A DNA stretch of 39,739 bases, taken from contig NZ_NEUF01000167.1 of NCBI RefSeq assembly GCF_002910915.1, positions 1-39,739 of the forward strand, given 5' to 3'. The notes beneath the pieces were generated by a model. It ran no database searches. It worked only from the letters and a program-made list of their open reading frames with translations, and was not told where the DNA came from. This stretch comes from Streptomyces sp. SM10 (GTDB lineage: Bacteria; Actinomycetota; Actinomycetes; Streptomycetales; Streptomycetaceae). Shown here piece by piece: positions 15,894 through 23,760 of this stretch (its first letter is position 1; every line of letters begins with the position of its first letter). The position numbers were made by a program, and so were the translations under genes.

Positions 15894-16442
15894 CTACGCA
15901 GAGGGCCAGTCGCCCTCGACGATCGCGTGCACCACTGAGTCGCGCCACTTTCCGGCTCTCTCGATGTGCTGCCGGATGATGCCCTCCTCCACCATGCCCG
16001 CCTTCGCCATGGTCCTCGCCGACGCCTCGTTCAGAGGCGATCGTGCTCCCCAGATGCGATGGAGCTTCAGATCCTCGAAGCCGAGCCCGAGGAGGAGGCG
16101 CACCGACTCAACGCCGTACCCGAGTCCCCACACCTTGGAGTTCAGCGCGAAGCCGAAGGTGGCGCCGCGAGGCTGGTGAGGGTCGGTGGCTATGCGGCCG
16201 AACCCGATCAGTTCGTCGCTGTGGCTCTCGACGATCGCGAGGGCATACTCACTGCGAGGCGACGCGCTGGCCGAAGTGACGGAGCGAGCGACGATCTGCC
16301 CTACCTGTGCTCGTGTCCGCGGCTCGAACGACATGTGCTTCGTCGTCTCGTGGTCTCCGTAGATCGCGAGAATCGCGTCTACGTCATCGATGGTGAGTTC
16401 GCGAAGTTCCAGGCGCTCACTGGAACGGCTGATCGGGTACAT
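15894..16442 (-). CDS. GNAT-family N-acetyltransferase (RimJ/RimL type)
   Basis: 182 residues. The pattern SSERLELRELTIDDVDAILA, LIGFGRIATDPHQPRGATFGF and VWGLGYGVESVRLLLGLGFE (acetyl-CoA pyrophosphate loop, about 108-127) followed by LKLHRIWGARSPLNEASARTMAKAGM is a full-length RimJ/RimL-like acetyltransferase. It follows the TPR regulator gene by 20 bases on the same strand, so they are probably one operon. The substrate (protein N-terminus, antibiotic or small amine) cannot be told from sequence. Confidence 0.85.
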   Translation of the reverse strand: MYPISRSSERLELRELTIDDVDAILAIYGDHETTKHMSFEPRTRAQVGQIVARSVTSASASPRSEYALAIVESHSDELIGFGRIATDPHQPRGATFGFALNSKVWGLGYGVESVRLLLGLGFEDLKLHRIWGARSPLNEASARTMAKAGMVEEGIIRQHIERAGKWRDSVVHAIVEGDWPSA

Positions 16443-16462
16443 GCAGGGACTGTATCCCGGGC

Positions 16463-17812
16463 CTAGCGAGGCAGGGCGGGGCGAGAGGGCTCAAACATGC
16501 CGATCTCGGTGCGCAGGTCGCCTGCCAGCGCTGTGGCGCCCATCGAGTTGCGGCCGAGTGCGTCCCTCACCCGTTCGGCGGACCTGACGATCCCGTTGTT
16601 CCTCATGCCCGGGACCAGGTCGAGGACAGGCCGGATCGCCGCTGCCGCACCGTCCAGGTCCTCGGCGTGCAGCCGGACGAGAGCCAGGTTGCACTGCGAG
16701 CCGGCGAGATCGCCGAAGGCCCAGTGCGACTGCTCCTGATCGCTGAAGCCGCGGACTGCCTCCTCCGCGCGCGCAGCGAGTTGGGTGTCGCCGTGGCCGA
16801 GGAGCACCTCGGACTCGACTACGTAGTAGAGCTGCTTCAGCTCCGGGTAGGTGAGCAGGCCTCCCAGTGCGTCCAGGTCATCGGGCACCACCAGTTCGCG
16901 AAGCGACTCCGCCCTCTGGTTGGCTGCGCGTACGGCCCCTTCGTCCCCGAGGAGCGCTGCGGCGCGGGCCTCGAGTCCGGGGAGCCAGACGCTGACCGTG
17001 CCCCTCTGGTTGGGGGCGTAGGTCGCCCCCTGCCTTGCGTAGTGCAGGGCGTCGTCGGGCCGGCCCGCCCAGTAGGAGATGAGGGACTTGAGCCCGTCAA
17101 CCACGGCCATCAGGCCCGTGTGCTCTGCCTCCTTAGCGCAGAACGCGGCGACGCGGGTCTGCTGCAGAGCGACCTTGGACTCACCCATGTCGTGGGAGCC
17201 CTTCGCCATCAGGAAGGTGAGCACTGTAGCCATGAAGTGCAGTTGCCTGAGCTGGGACGGGCGGGCTCGTCCGCCTTCGAGGATCCGGAACGTGTCCTCC
17301 TGTGCGTTGGCCAGGTCCTCCCAGATCTCCGACAGGGGGGTGCGGGGGTACAGCTCCACGATCCGGGCGACCTCGTCCTGGAGGAAGCCGAGAGCTTCGT
17401 CGCCGACCTGGTTGCGTTCCGCACCCAGGGCGAAATCCATTGCGCGTCGTGCTGCCATTACGCCCGTCCTTTTCATCTCGTGCATGGCCAAGCCGGGTTC
17501 GGCCGGACCTTCTGCGCGTGACGTGCCGAACAGTGAGGGGAGCTCGGGCACCGTGCCGGCCTCAACTTCAGTCCACAGCTGGTCGATGCTGTAGCCCAGG
17601 AGCCGCACCAGCACCCTCCGGGCATCTCGCTGGGGTCTGCGGGTGCCGTAGTACCAGCCCTCGAAGGTCGCCTTTGCCGGGGCGAGAGTCGCGATGGCCG
17701 GGTTCCCTTCGAACTCGGCCAGCTCGCGTGCAGCCTTCTTGAAGTAGGGCAGAAACGCTGCGAGGTCGCGGAGCTCACGTTGGTCGAGCAGGTACCGGAG
17801 CAGCGTTGGCAT
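16463..17812 (-). CDS. Streptomyces TPR regulator with degenerate HTH
   Basis: 449 residues from the ATG at 17812, chosen for GAGGGAGA just upstream; the ATG at 17842 lacks an SD. The N-terminus (PAKATFEGWYYGTRRPQRDA followed by RRVLVRLLGYSIDQLWTEVE) is the reduced HTH seen in a large Streptomyces family. The remainder (about 110-440) is helical TPR-like repeats, e.g. LHYARQGATYAPNQRGTVSV, LPGLEARAAALLGDEGAVRA and SQCNLALVRLHAEDLDGAAA. Members often sit beside HATPase-domain genes, as here. It faces the rightward cargo genes across a 255-bp divergent region with repeated CGTACTT sites, so it may control both directions; that is inference. Confidence 0.75.
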   Translation of the reverse strand: MPTLLRYLLDQRELRDLAAFLPYFKKAARELAEFEGNPAIATLAPAKATFEGWYYGTRRPQRDARRVLVRLLGYSIDQLWTEVEAGTVPELPSLFGTSRAEGPAEPGLAMHEMKRTGVMAARRAMDFALGAERNQVGDEALGFLQDEVARIVELYPRTPLSEIWEDLANAQEDTFRILEGGRARPSQLRQLHFMATVLTFLMAKGSHDMGESKVALQQTRVAAFCAKEAEHTGLMAVVDGLKSLISYWAGRPDDALHYARQGATYAPNQRGTVSVWLPGLEARAAALLGDEGAVRAANQRAESLRELVVPDDLDALGGLLTYPELKQLYYVVESEVLLGHGDTQLAARAEEAVRGFSDQEQSHWAFGDLAGSQCNLALVRLHAEDLDGAAAAIRPVLDLVPGMRNNGIVRSAERVRDALGRNSMGATALAGDLRTEIGMFEPSRPALPR

Positions 17813-17895
17813 GGTCTCCCTCATCTCCTGCACGTTCTGCATGTCACTGGCGTCGACGGTAGAGCCCCGCCCCCAGGAAGTTGCCCTGGAACCAA

Positions 17896-18016
17896 CGTAC
17901 TTAGCGGCACCGAGGTGAGTCCGAGGAAAGTACGAGGTTCGGCGTCAACTTGCGTCTGCGTTCCGAGGGAGAGACGGGGCTAGGTCTGGAAGGCGGGCGT
18001 CGTCAGGCTCGTACTT
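17896..18016. promoter_or_regulatory. Repeated CGTACTT half-sites in the divergent promoter region
   Basis: CGTACTT occurs at 17896-17902 and within CTCGTACTT at 18008-18016; AAGTACGAG at 17928-17936 is the exact inverse of the latter, giving a 9-bp inverted repeat with arms 71 bp apart. A related GGTACGAACC lies at about 18035. Located between the divergent TPR-regulator and HATPase genes, they are candidate operators. No hexamer pair stands out as a promoter. Confidence 0.4.
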
Positions 18017-18067
18017 GCCCTTGCTGACAGTGCCGGTACGAACCATTCGCGTAATCAGGGAGTCCCT

Positions 18068-18589
18068 GTGTCCATCGAGACCGCACGGCCGCCAGTGCAC
18101 CCGGACGGTGCGGCTGAGCCTCGCTTACCGCTCGGCAGTCGGCCGACGCCTTCGTCGGATCCCTTGCCGAGCTCGCCAGTCGATCGCGAGTGGAGCAGGG
18201 TGTTCCAGCTTGAGCCCGGTGCAGCACAACTGGCGCGCTTACACGCCCGGACCCGGCTGACGATGCTCCGATGGCCGGGGAACCGCGAGTCCGCTACGCA
18301 GGTCGTCGGCATTCTCGTCGGCAATGCCGTCAAGCATGCCGACCCGGGCGCGCAGCATGATGACCGGCTCCTGCGGCTGAGGCTCGCCATCATGGAAGAT
18401 CACGCTCTTCTGATCGATGTCGAGGACCCTCTCCCCGAGTTCCGTCACTTTGAGCGGGCGCAGGCCGGCGAGCTCGGCTGTGGTCTCTGGACGGTGCGCC
18501 GTCTTGGGGGTGCTCTTTCCTGGCACCTGTGCGAGCACGGTGGCAAGGCTGTCCGTGCACGGCTCCTCCCGGGCCTGGTGCAGCCGTGA
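18068..18589 (+). CDS. Stand-alone HATPase (GHKL) protein, anti-sigma-kinase-like
   Basis: 173 residues from the GTG at 18068 with AGGGAG upstream. After a disordered N-terminus (1-45) comes a single GHKL ATPase domain: the N box VVGILVGNAVKHAD (about 79-92), G1 box ALLIDVEDPLPE with its Asp, and G2 box GELGCGLWTVRRLGG. No histidine or receiver domain is attached. Streptomyces has many such RsbW-like proteins that act as switch kinases or ATP-dependent binding partners; here the pairing with a TPR regulator suggests a signalling pair for the cluster. The following gene overlaps its stop by four bases (GTGA), so they are translationally coupled. Confidence 0.8.
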   Translation: MSIETARPPVHPDGAAEPRLPLGSRPTPSSDPLPSSPVDREWSRVFQLEPGAAQLARLHARTRLTMLRWPGNRESATQVVGILVGNAVKHADPGAQHDDRLLRLRLAIMEDHALLIDVEDPLPEFRHFERAQAGELGCGLWTVRRLGGALSWHLCEHGGKAVRARLLPGLVQP

Positions 18590-19128
18590 TTACCTCGACC
18601 GCGCCGCCGGCCCAGATCGCCGTCGAGATGATGCAGCAGCTGGTCGAGTCCAGTGGACCGGCCCGCGAGCCGGCTGCCGATATGGCGGACCTCGCTGAAG
18701 TGATCCGGACGCTTCTGGCGGTCGAGGCCAGACGCGATACGCGGGTGCGTCTCGGAGGCAACCTGTTCGATGTCGTGATCACCGGTTTCGACTCTCAGGC
18801 CCGCAAGGTCATCAACCGCATGGACGAGCAGCAGAACGGCTGTGGGCCGGTCATCGAGGATCCTGAGGCCGAGTGGCTGTACTGGCTGGTCCCGCCCGGT
18901 TCCTCCGCCCGCTGGGAGCCCCACGAGTACGCCGTGTGCCTTGGCGCGCCCCACACGATCACCCTGCCTTCCCTGAACCGCGCCGCGCCTCCGGGCCCGT
19001 ACTGGCTCCGTCCGTCCGCGAGCGACCGCCTTGTGCCTCTCCAGCCTCTCCGGCAAGCCCTTGACGTGTGTCGCCCTGAGCCAACACCGCATGCCGCCCT
19101 CGCGGCGCAACTCGGTTTGACCCCCTGA
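18586..19128 (+). CDS. Unknown protein coupled to the HATPase gene
   Basis: 180 residues from the GTG at 18586, which overlaps the upstream TGA (GTGA). It begins with helical PPAQIAVEMMQQLVESS and DMADLAEVIRTLLAVEARRD, followed by a compact beta-rich portion with VRLGGNLFDVVITGFDSQAR and PEAEWLYWLVPPGSSARWEP, and a shorter tail. No known catalytic motif, Cys pair or membrane segment. Translational coupling implies work with the HATPase protein. Two stem-loops follow its stop. Confidence 0.7.
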   Translation: MITSTAPPAQIAVEMMQQLVESSGPAREPAADMADLAEVIRTLLAVEARRDTRVRLGGNLFDVVITGFDSQARKVINRMDEQQNGCGPVIEDPEAEWLYWLVPPGSSARWEPHEYAVCLGAPHTITLPSLNRAAPPGPYWLRPSASDRLVPLQPLRQALDVCRPEPTPHAALAAQLGLTP

Positions 19129-19130
19129 AC

Positions 19131-19175
19131 TCCGTGCTCGCCGACGCCGTCCCCCTGGACGTTGGCGAGCACGGA
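19131..19175 (+). terminator. Stem-loop after the gene at 18586
   Basis: TCCGTGCTCGCC (19131-19142) pairs perfectly with GGCGAGCACGGA (19164-19175), a 12-bp stem with 21-nt loop, directly after the TGA at 19126-19128 and followed by TCCCCCCG. Likely terminator or attenuator, first of a tandem pair. Confidence 0.65.
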
Positions 19176-19183
19176 TCCCCCCG

Positions 19184-19221
19184 CCCTGGTGCCGGTCCCT
19201 GAACCGGCTCCGGCACCAGGG
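19184..19221 (+). terminator. Second stem-loop before the gene at 19255
   Basis: CCCTGGTGCCGG (19184-19195) pairs with CCGGCACCAGGG (19210-19221), 12 bp with a 14-nt loop, nine bases after the first stem-loop. It ends 33 bases before the GTG at 19255 and could regulate the downstream genes as well as end the upstream transcript. Confidence 0.6.
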
Positions 19222-19254
19222 CCGGCCCTGTGCAGAGCTGCACCGGAGGATGCT

Positions 19255-19761
19255 GTGCTGGAGATCGTCCCCGCCGACGAGATCGACGACGACTGGCCGT
19301 ACTACGACCGCGAGGTTCCACGGCGGCGGTTGAGTGCTGGCAGCAGACTCGCAGCCCTGCGCCGCAGCTTCTTCGAGAGCGCCGTCTCCACGATCGCACT
19401 GCACCGTCCCATCAGGGTCTCCACGTACGTACTTGCCGGGCCCGACGTCGACGTCGAAGCCGAGCACGCTCTCCTCAACGAGTTCGCCGGGGGCCGGAAC
19501 TGGCGTGTCCACCGCGAACGCTTCACCGACCAACCACCCGGCGGCCCGACGCCGACCGACATACGGCCCGAATTCAACCGGGCCTGCCGACACGCGGGAG
19601 CCGGCTTCGTGGACGGCATCCTCACGACCAGCCGACAGGCCATGCCCACCGCCGACGACGCCTACGAGCACTTCCTGCACTGGTTGCACGACCGTCGCGC
19701 CTTCATCGCCTACGGACAGCTGACACCCGGAAGGAACTGCGAACATGCCAGCAACTGCTGA
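19255..19761 (+). CDS. Resolvase-like protein lacking the catalytic serine
   Basis: 168 residues from the GTG at 19255 with GGAGGA at 19245-19250. The body follows the course of a serine-recombinase N-terminal domain: PIRVSTYVLAGPDVDVEAEH (where a true resolvase has YxRVS), EFAGGRNWRVHRERFTDQPP, an NRACRHAGAGFVDGILTTSR strand-helix and a final LHWLHDRRAFIAYGQL. The arginine and serine expected at the active site are replaced (YVLAG), so it should not recombine DNA. Probably an adapted regulatory or scaffold protein; the fold assignment is by pattern only. Its end overlaps the next gene by 17 bases. Confidence 0.55.
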   Translation: MLEIVPADEIDDDWPYYDREVPRRRLSAGSRLAALRRSFFESAVSTIALHRPIRVSTYVLAGPDVDVEAEHALLNEFAGGRNWRVHRERFTDQPPGGPTPTDIRPEFNRACRHAGAGFVDGILTTSRQAMPTADDAYEHFLHWLHDRRAFIAYGQLTPGRNCEHASNC

Positions 19762-20488
19762 CAGCGTGCTCCCGGCCCGGGACCGGGTTCAGCACTACTG
19801 GCGCGGCCTACACGTCCCGTTCATCGCCACATGGAGCTTCGAAACGGTCTTCCACCCTCAGGTGATCCGCGCCTCCTACCGTGGGGTGTGGGGCATCGGC
19901 TACACCGACGAGTGGAAAGTCGCCGACCGGCGGCACGGTGCCTTGTGGGTGCGCCGGGCAGTCGCGCGTGGGAAGGGGACTCCAGCGCTCGCCGGTGTGC
20001 ACCCGATGCGCCAGCGCCAGGCCATGGCCCACCTGCTGTGTCAGGTCTGCGGCAACAGCACGTTTGACGAGCACTGGAAGTTCTGGGGCGAACGGCACCT
20101 GTTCCTCATGCGTGCTCTCGACCCTGGGCAGGTCATATCGAACGGGGAAACGACAGACTCACCCCCCGTCTGTCTCTCGTGTGCACTTGAGTCCGTCGAG
20201 GCGTGCTCACACATTCGGCAGGGGTGGACCGCCGTGCTGGTCAAGGACGCGCGACCGTGGGGTGTAGCCGGTGTCCTGCACGCTCCGTCAACGCTCGCAC
20301 CGAAGCTCGGCCCCGGCAATCGGCTGATCGAGCGGCCGTTCGGTCACAAGGAATACGCGTGGATCAACGCCGCCCGCGAGCTTGTACAGCTCGAAGACGT
20401 CACCCCCGTCGACCTCCACAAGCTCGCAGCCGAGACGACGTCCGCAGGGATCGAATCGCAGACGCGAGCACGGACGCAGGCTGAGTAG
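19745..20488 (+). CDS. Unknown Cys-rich protein
   Basis: 247 residues from the ATG at 19745, overlapping the preceding gene. CQVCGNSTFDEHWKFWGERH (about 98-118) followed by PPVCLSCALESVEACSHIRQ gives two CxxC pairs and several His, a likely zinc site. The N-terminus has YWRGLHVPFIATWSFETVFH and GVWGIGYTDEWKVADRRHGA; the C-terminus is helical. It recurs in Streptomyces beside similar regulators, but no enzymatic role is known to me. Cotranscribed with the genes around it. Confidence 0.65.
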   Translation: MPATADSVLPARDRVQHYWRGLHVPFIATWSFETVFHPQVIRASYRGVWGIGYTDEWKVADRRHGALWVRRAVARGKGTPALAGVHPMRQRQAMAHLLCQVCGNSTFDEHWKFWGERHLFLMRALDPGQVISNGETTDSPPVCLSCALESVEACSHIRQGWTAVLVKDARPWGVAGVLHAPSTLAPKLGPGNRLIERPFGHKEYAWINAARELVQLEDVTPVDLHKLAAETTSAGIESQTRARTQAE

Positions 20489-20491
20489 CCG

Positions 20492-20575
20492 ATGTTCCGA
20501 CGCGTGTGCCAACTGGCGGTGTTCCTAATTGCCATCGTTCTCGTCGTCACCGCAGCCTCCATCAAGCCCATGTAG
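20492..20575 (+). CDS. 27-residue membrane peptide
   Basis: ATG at 20492, three bases after the TAG of the preceding gene, reads MFRRVCQLAVFLIAIVLVVT followed by AASIKPM and a TAG at 20573-20575. It is a positively charged N-terminus plus a single hydrophobic segment of about 17 residues, as in small membrane proteins that bind larger partners. No SD stands out, so coupled translation would be needed. Chance open frames of this size exist, hence moderate confidence. Confidence 0.4.
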   Translation: MFRRVCQLAVFLIAIVLVVTAASIKPM

Positions 20576-20607
20576 CTCTTGGCATTTTCGAGTCACCAGG
20601 AGAATGA

Positions 20608-22353
20608 ATGCTTACAGCTGATCTCACGACCCTTGCCAGGCGGGTGGCCGCGCTCCACGGACAATACGAAGCTGGGAGCCTGGCGCACACGACGGCGCCA
20701 GTGCTAGCCCTGGGTACCTTCGAGCGCGTCGGGTCGAACTGGTTGTCCGACTCGTTGCGCGCCGAAATGCCCCAGCACAACGAACCGTTCCGTCAGCAGC
20801 TCAGCAGAAAGCACCCGACTTCCCCGTACAACCGCATTCCGCTCGAACTGACCGGGGGCGCCTGGCTCGGTGAGCTCGAGCAGCACCACCTGGCCTGTGC
20901 ACTGAGCGATCTCTATGGGCATCCGCGGCACCTGGTCAAGGAGACGAACCTCTTCTTCTCCACGGACACCACGCTCACGCTCTTGCCCCACTCTCCCGTG
21001 CTGGTCCTCACCCGTGCTCCGGTCGGGGTGGCCTCCAGTTTTGCTCGCGGACGCCTCTGGAAGCGCTGGGGCTACGGCGAGCGGTACGCCCAGGTCGCAG
21101 TGACTGCACGCTCTGCACGGTGGCGCGACGAGTTCAAACTGCTCCTGCCGCAGGACGACCCCGAGGAACCCATCGCGCTGGGGCGCCTGATGGCTGTGAA
21201 CGCGCTGCTGCTGGCCCGCGCCCTCAAGGGACGGGCCCACACCATCGTTTCGTACGAGCAGCACGTCACAGACCCCACGGGCACTCTGGGCCGAATCGCC
21301 GCCCTGCTGAACGTCGACCTGCCGGCCAAGGTGCAGCAGCCGCGGCCCACCAACCCCATCGCCACTGACTCCACGTTTGCCACCAACAGGCACAAGAGCG
21401 AACTCGTCGCCGGCCTGGACTGTCGTACGGCGGAACTGGTGAGCGAACACGTCAATGCCACCCTTGGCCGCGCTGCGCAGACGCTCGATCCGCAGGTCAT
21501 CGCGACTGCTGCCGAATGGCTGGCCGGAGACTACCTGTACGAGCTGCACGAACCGGTCGCACGCCCGCGCCGGGCCGAGCGGCCAGCTGCAGCCGGGCCG
21601 AAGGTGCCGCTTCCCGGCTACTGCCCGATGGCTGGTGTGTCCTGGCGGAACACGCTGGTCACCAACGCTGAAATGGCCGACCTCCTGACCATGCTGCACG
21701 TAGCTGGAATGCCGAACACCCAGTGCGGCACGAATCTCCTGCTGTGCCCGATGCCGCACGAACGTGGCGGCCGGTTGCATTTCGATGCCAAGGAGCGGCG
21801 ATGGGCGGTGAGTCCTGGCTTCGAGGCGCACCCGGCGTACTGGGTCACGTGGGTGGGAGCAGCCGTCATGGCCGCATGGTCGGGGGCGCGTCTGCCCACA
21901 CGAGCAGAAGCGCTGGAAGCCAGCCTAGGAGCGCCGTCGGCGCGCAACAGCGCCTACGCGATAGGGGACGCGTCCTGTGTCGTCGAGCCAGGCCTCGGTG
22001 CCGGTCAGGTCCACCACCTGGTGGGGAACCTCCAGGCCTGGTGCAGCGACGGCCCCGCCCAGGGCGCGGAGCGTCCCGAGCAGCGCTTCCTGTTCGGTGC
22101 GGCGTGGAACACCCCGGGCACCAGGGCGGCGATCCAGGCGGAGCGGTCGAGGTATTTGCTGGGCTCCTCGCGTGGCGTCGGTATCCGCCTTGTCCGCGAC
22201 CCTGACACCACTCAGGCGACCGGGCTCGGCGCCTGGGAGCTGGCGCACCGCCTCAACGGCTGGATTGATGACCTTGCCGGTCCAGCCCGCTCTCTGGGCG
22301 AACTGGACCGGCGTTTGGTCACTGCACTGACCGCGGCCGAGCCGAGCTCATAG
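20608..22353 (+). CDS. Sulfotransferase fused to a formylglycine-generating-enzyme-like domain
   Basis: 581 residues from the ATG at 20608 with AGGAG upstream. The N-terminal part resembles a sulfotransferase: a P-loop-like LGTFERVGSNWLSDSL (35-50) for the 5'-phosphosulfate, and VLVLTRAPVGVASSFARG (131-148) with R136 and S143/S144, the 3'-phosphate pattern. After a linker (about 315-338) the C-terminal part reads like the SUMF1/FGE and EgtB fold: VSWRNTLVTNAEMADLL (344-360), AAWSGARLPTRAEALEAS (422-439), VHHLVGNLQAWCSD (468-481), LFGAAWN (495-501), SSRGVGIRLVRD (520-531). Cysteines are scarce around the usual copper site, so the second domain may have another reaction. I do not know a described protein with this pairing. 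PAPS-dependent transfer is inference; the 5'-phosphosulfate loop is atypical. Confidence 0.7.
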   Translation: MLTADLTTLARRVAALHGQYEAGSLAHTTAPVLALGTFERVGSNWLSDSLRAEMPQHNEPFRQQLSRKHPTSPYNRIPLELTGGAWLGELEQHHLACALSDLYGHPRHLVKETNLFFSTDTTLTLLPHSPVLVLTRAPVGVASSFARGRLWKRWGYGERYAQVAVTARSARWRDEFKLLLPQDDPEEPIALGRLMAVNALLLARALKGRAHTIVSYEQHVTDPTGTLGRIAALLNVDLPAKVQQPRPTNPIATDSTFATNRHKSELVAGLDCRTAELVSEHVNATLGRAAQTLDPQVIATAAEWLAGDYLYELHEPVARPRRAERPAAAGPKVPLPGYCPMAGVSWRNTLVTNAEMADLLTMLHVAGMPNTQCGTNLLLCPMPHERGGRLHFDAKERRWAVSPGFEAHPAYWVTWVGAAVMAAWSGARLPTRAEALEASLGAPSARNSAYAIGDASCVVEPGLGAGQVHHLVGNLQAWCSDGPAQGAERPEQRFLFGAAWNTPGTRAAIQAERSRYLLGSSRGVGIRLVRDPDTTQATGLGAWELAHRLNGWIDDLAGPARSLGELDRRLVTALTAAEPSS

Positions 22354-22776
22354 GCCGATCGCGGACTTGGGGCCCATGTACGAGCCGGCGCCAGGAAAGT
22401 CCTCCTGACAGAGCTTCACGAACGTCTCGCTGAATCCCAAGCCGGGCAGGTCGCCGATCTTGACGAACGCGACCTGCCGGATCGGGCGTGTATCCGCGCC
22501 CTCGATGACTGCCCCGATCTGCCCGCCGATCCGCCGGGCTTCGAAGGTGACGTGAACGACATGAGCCTTGACGTTGTCGCACAGGTACAGCAAGCGCCCG
22601 ACCTCGACCTCGACGCCGGTTTCTTCCCGCATCTCCCGAACCAGGGCTTCGGCCAGAGTCTCGCCGTTCTCGACCTTGCCTCCCGGCAGGCTCCACGACC
22701 GCTTGCTGTCCGTGTCCTGGTCCAGAAGCAGGATCGCGCCGTCCTCAATGACGACGCCCGTCACACGTGTATGCAT
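22348..22776 (-). CDS. Nudix hydrolase (antiparallel to its neighbours)
   Basis: 142 residues from the ATG at 22776 (MHTRVTGVVIEDGAILLLDQ); the longer frame above it lacks an SD. The Nudix box is intact: GKVENGETLAEALVREMREE followed by TGVEVEV, fitting G-x5-E-x7-R-E-V-x-E-E-x-G. A strand LLYLCDNVKAHVVHVTFEA follows. Nudix enzymes hydrolyse nucleoside diphosphates linked to another group. It lies on the opposite strand within the cargo, its end overlapping the sulfotransferase gene by six bases and its start 44 bases from the divergent nucleotidyltransferase start, so it may have its own promoter. Confidence 0.85.
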   Translation of the reverse strand: MHTRVTGVVIEDGAILLLDQDTDSKRSWSLPGGKVENGETLAEALVREMREETGVEVEVGRLLYLCDNVKAHVVHVTFEARRIGGQIGAVIEGADTRPIRQVAFVKIGDLPGLGFSETFVKLCQEDFPGAGSYMGPKSAIGL

Positions 22777-22820
22777 CCCCAGACCGTAGCGCCCACCCAC
22801 CCGGGCAGGGGGGAACACCG

Positions 22821-23660
22821 ATGAATGAGCGTCCCACTGCGGTTGTCATCGCAGCCGGAGGACTCGGCACCCGCGTGGCAGGCTGGTCCCCGTTCCTGCC
22901 CAAGGAACTCCGCCCGGTCCAGGGGCGCCCCGGCCTCCTTCACGTGCTCGAGGAGGCCGCCACGATGGGGGCTGATCGCGCCGTCGTTGTGCACCACCCG
23001 TACTACGCTCCGCTCATCGAATGGACCCGGCAGGTCCTCGCCCCTGGCGCCCAGGCCCGATACCGACAGCTCGCGCACCAACCTGCCGGCCATCACCCGC
23101 TGACCGACCGCATGCAGGTCGACTTCATTGCCCAGCACGGCCGCTACGCCGACATCACCTCCGCGCTGAACGGTGCCGAACACCTGAACACCGGGAACAT
23201 CTGCCTGGCTTTCGCTGACAACGTCGACCCCAGCCACACAGCTCTCTCCGAGCTCATGGCCACCGCACTCCGGGGCGTCCCGGCAGTCCTCGCGGGACCG
23301 TTCACCCTGCAAGGCGCCAGCAGCCACGGGGTGATTATCTGCGCCGGCACAGGACCGGATCGCACCATGGCGGCGCTGGTCGAGAAGCCTGATCCGGTCC
23401 ACGCTGCGCAACTGGTTGACGAGCACGGGCCGGACAGCCTTCGCCTGCTCCAGGGGCGCGCCCGGCTCACGCCCGAGCTGGTGCGCTACCTGACCGCATC
23501 CGAACGGGACATGGCCTCGGAGCCGAAGCTGGCCCTCGCTCTCGCCAACTACGCCCGCCACCACGCGGTGGGCGTAGTCACCAATACCAAAACCATGATC
23601 GATCTCGGTCTCCCTGACGCCGTCGAAACTGACCCGCAGCGAGTAGGCCGGAGGCCCTGA
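22821..23660 (+). CDS. Nucleotidyltransferase (sugar-1-phosphate type)
   Basis: 279 residues from the ATG at 22821 with AGGGGGGAA upstream. AVVIAAGGLGTRVAGWSPFL followed by PKELRPVQGRPGLLHVLEEA is the GGxGTR...PKE...PV signature of NDP-sugar pyrophosphorylases (RmlA/GalU fold), and CLAFADNVDPSH stands where the metal-binding Asp loop is expected. ALVEKPDP matches the VEKP motif of the family. It would activate a sugar phosphate or similar group to an NDP derivative; which nucleotide or sugar is not readable. Slightly short for GalU, typical for the wider family. Confidence 0.85.
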   Translation: MNERPTAVVIAAGGLGTRVAGWSPFLPKELRPVQGRPGLLHVLEEAATMGADRAVVVHHPYYAPLIEWTRQVLAPGAQARYRQLAHQPAGHHPLTDRMQVDFIAQHGRYADITSALNGAEHLNTGNICLAFADNVDPSHTALSELMATALRGVPAVLAGPFTLQGASSHGVIICAGTGPDRTMAALVEKPDPVHAAQLVDEHGPDSLRLLQGRARLTPELVRYLTASERDMASEPKLALALANYARHHAVGVVTNTKTMIDLGLPDAVETDPQRVGRRP

Positions 23661-23760
23661 CCCTGAGCGATGCCGCTCGGCTTTCCGCAGTCGCGCACAC
23701 CGATTGCCCGCGACACGAGAGGCTACGGCGCAACAACCGCACAACACGAGGAGCACCACC

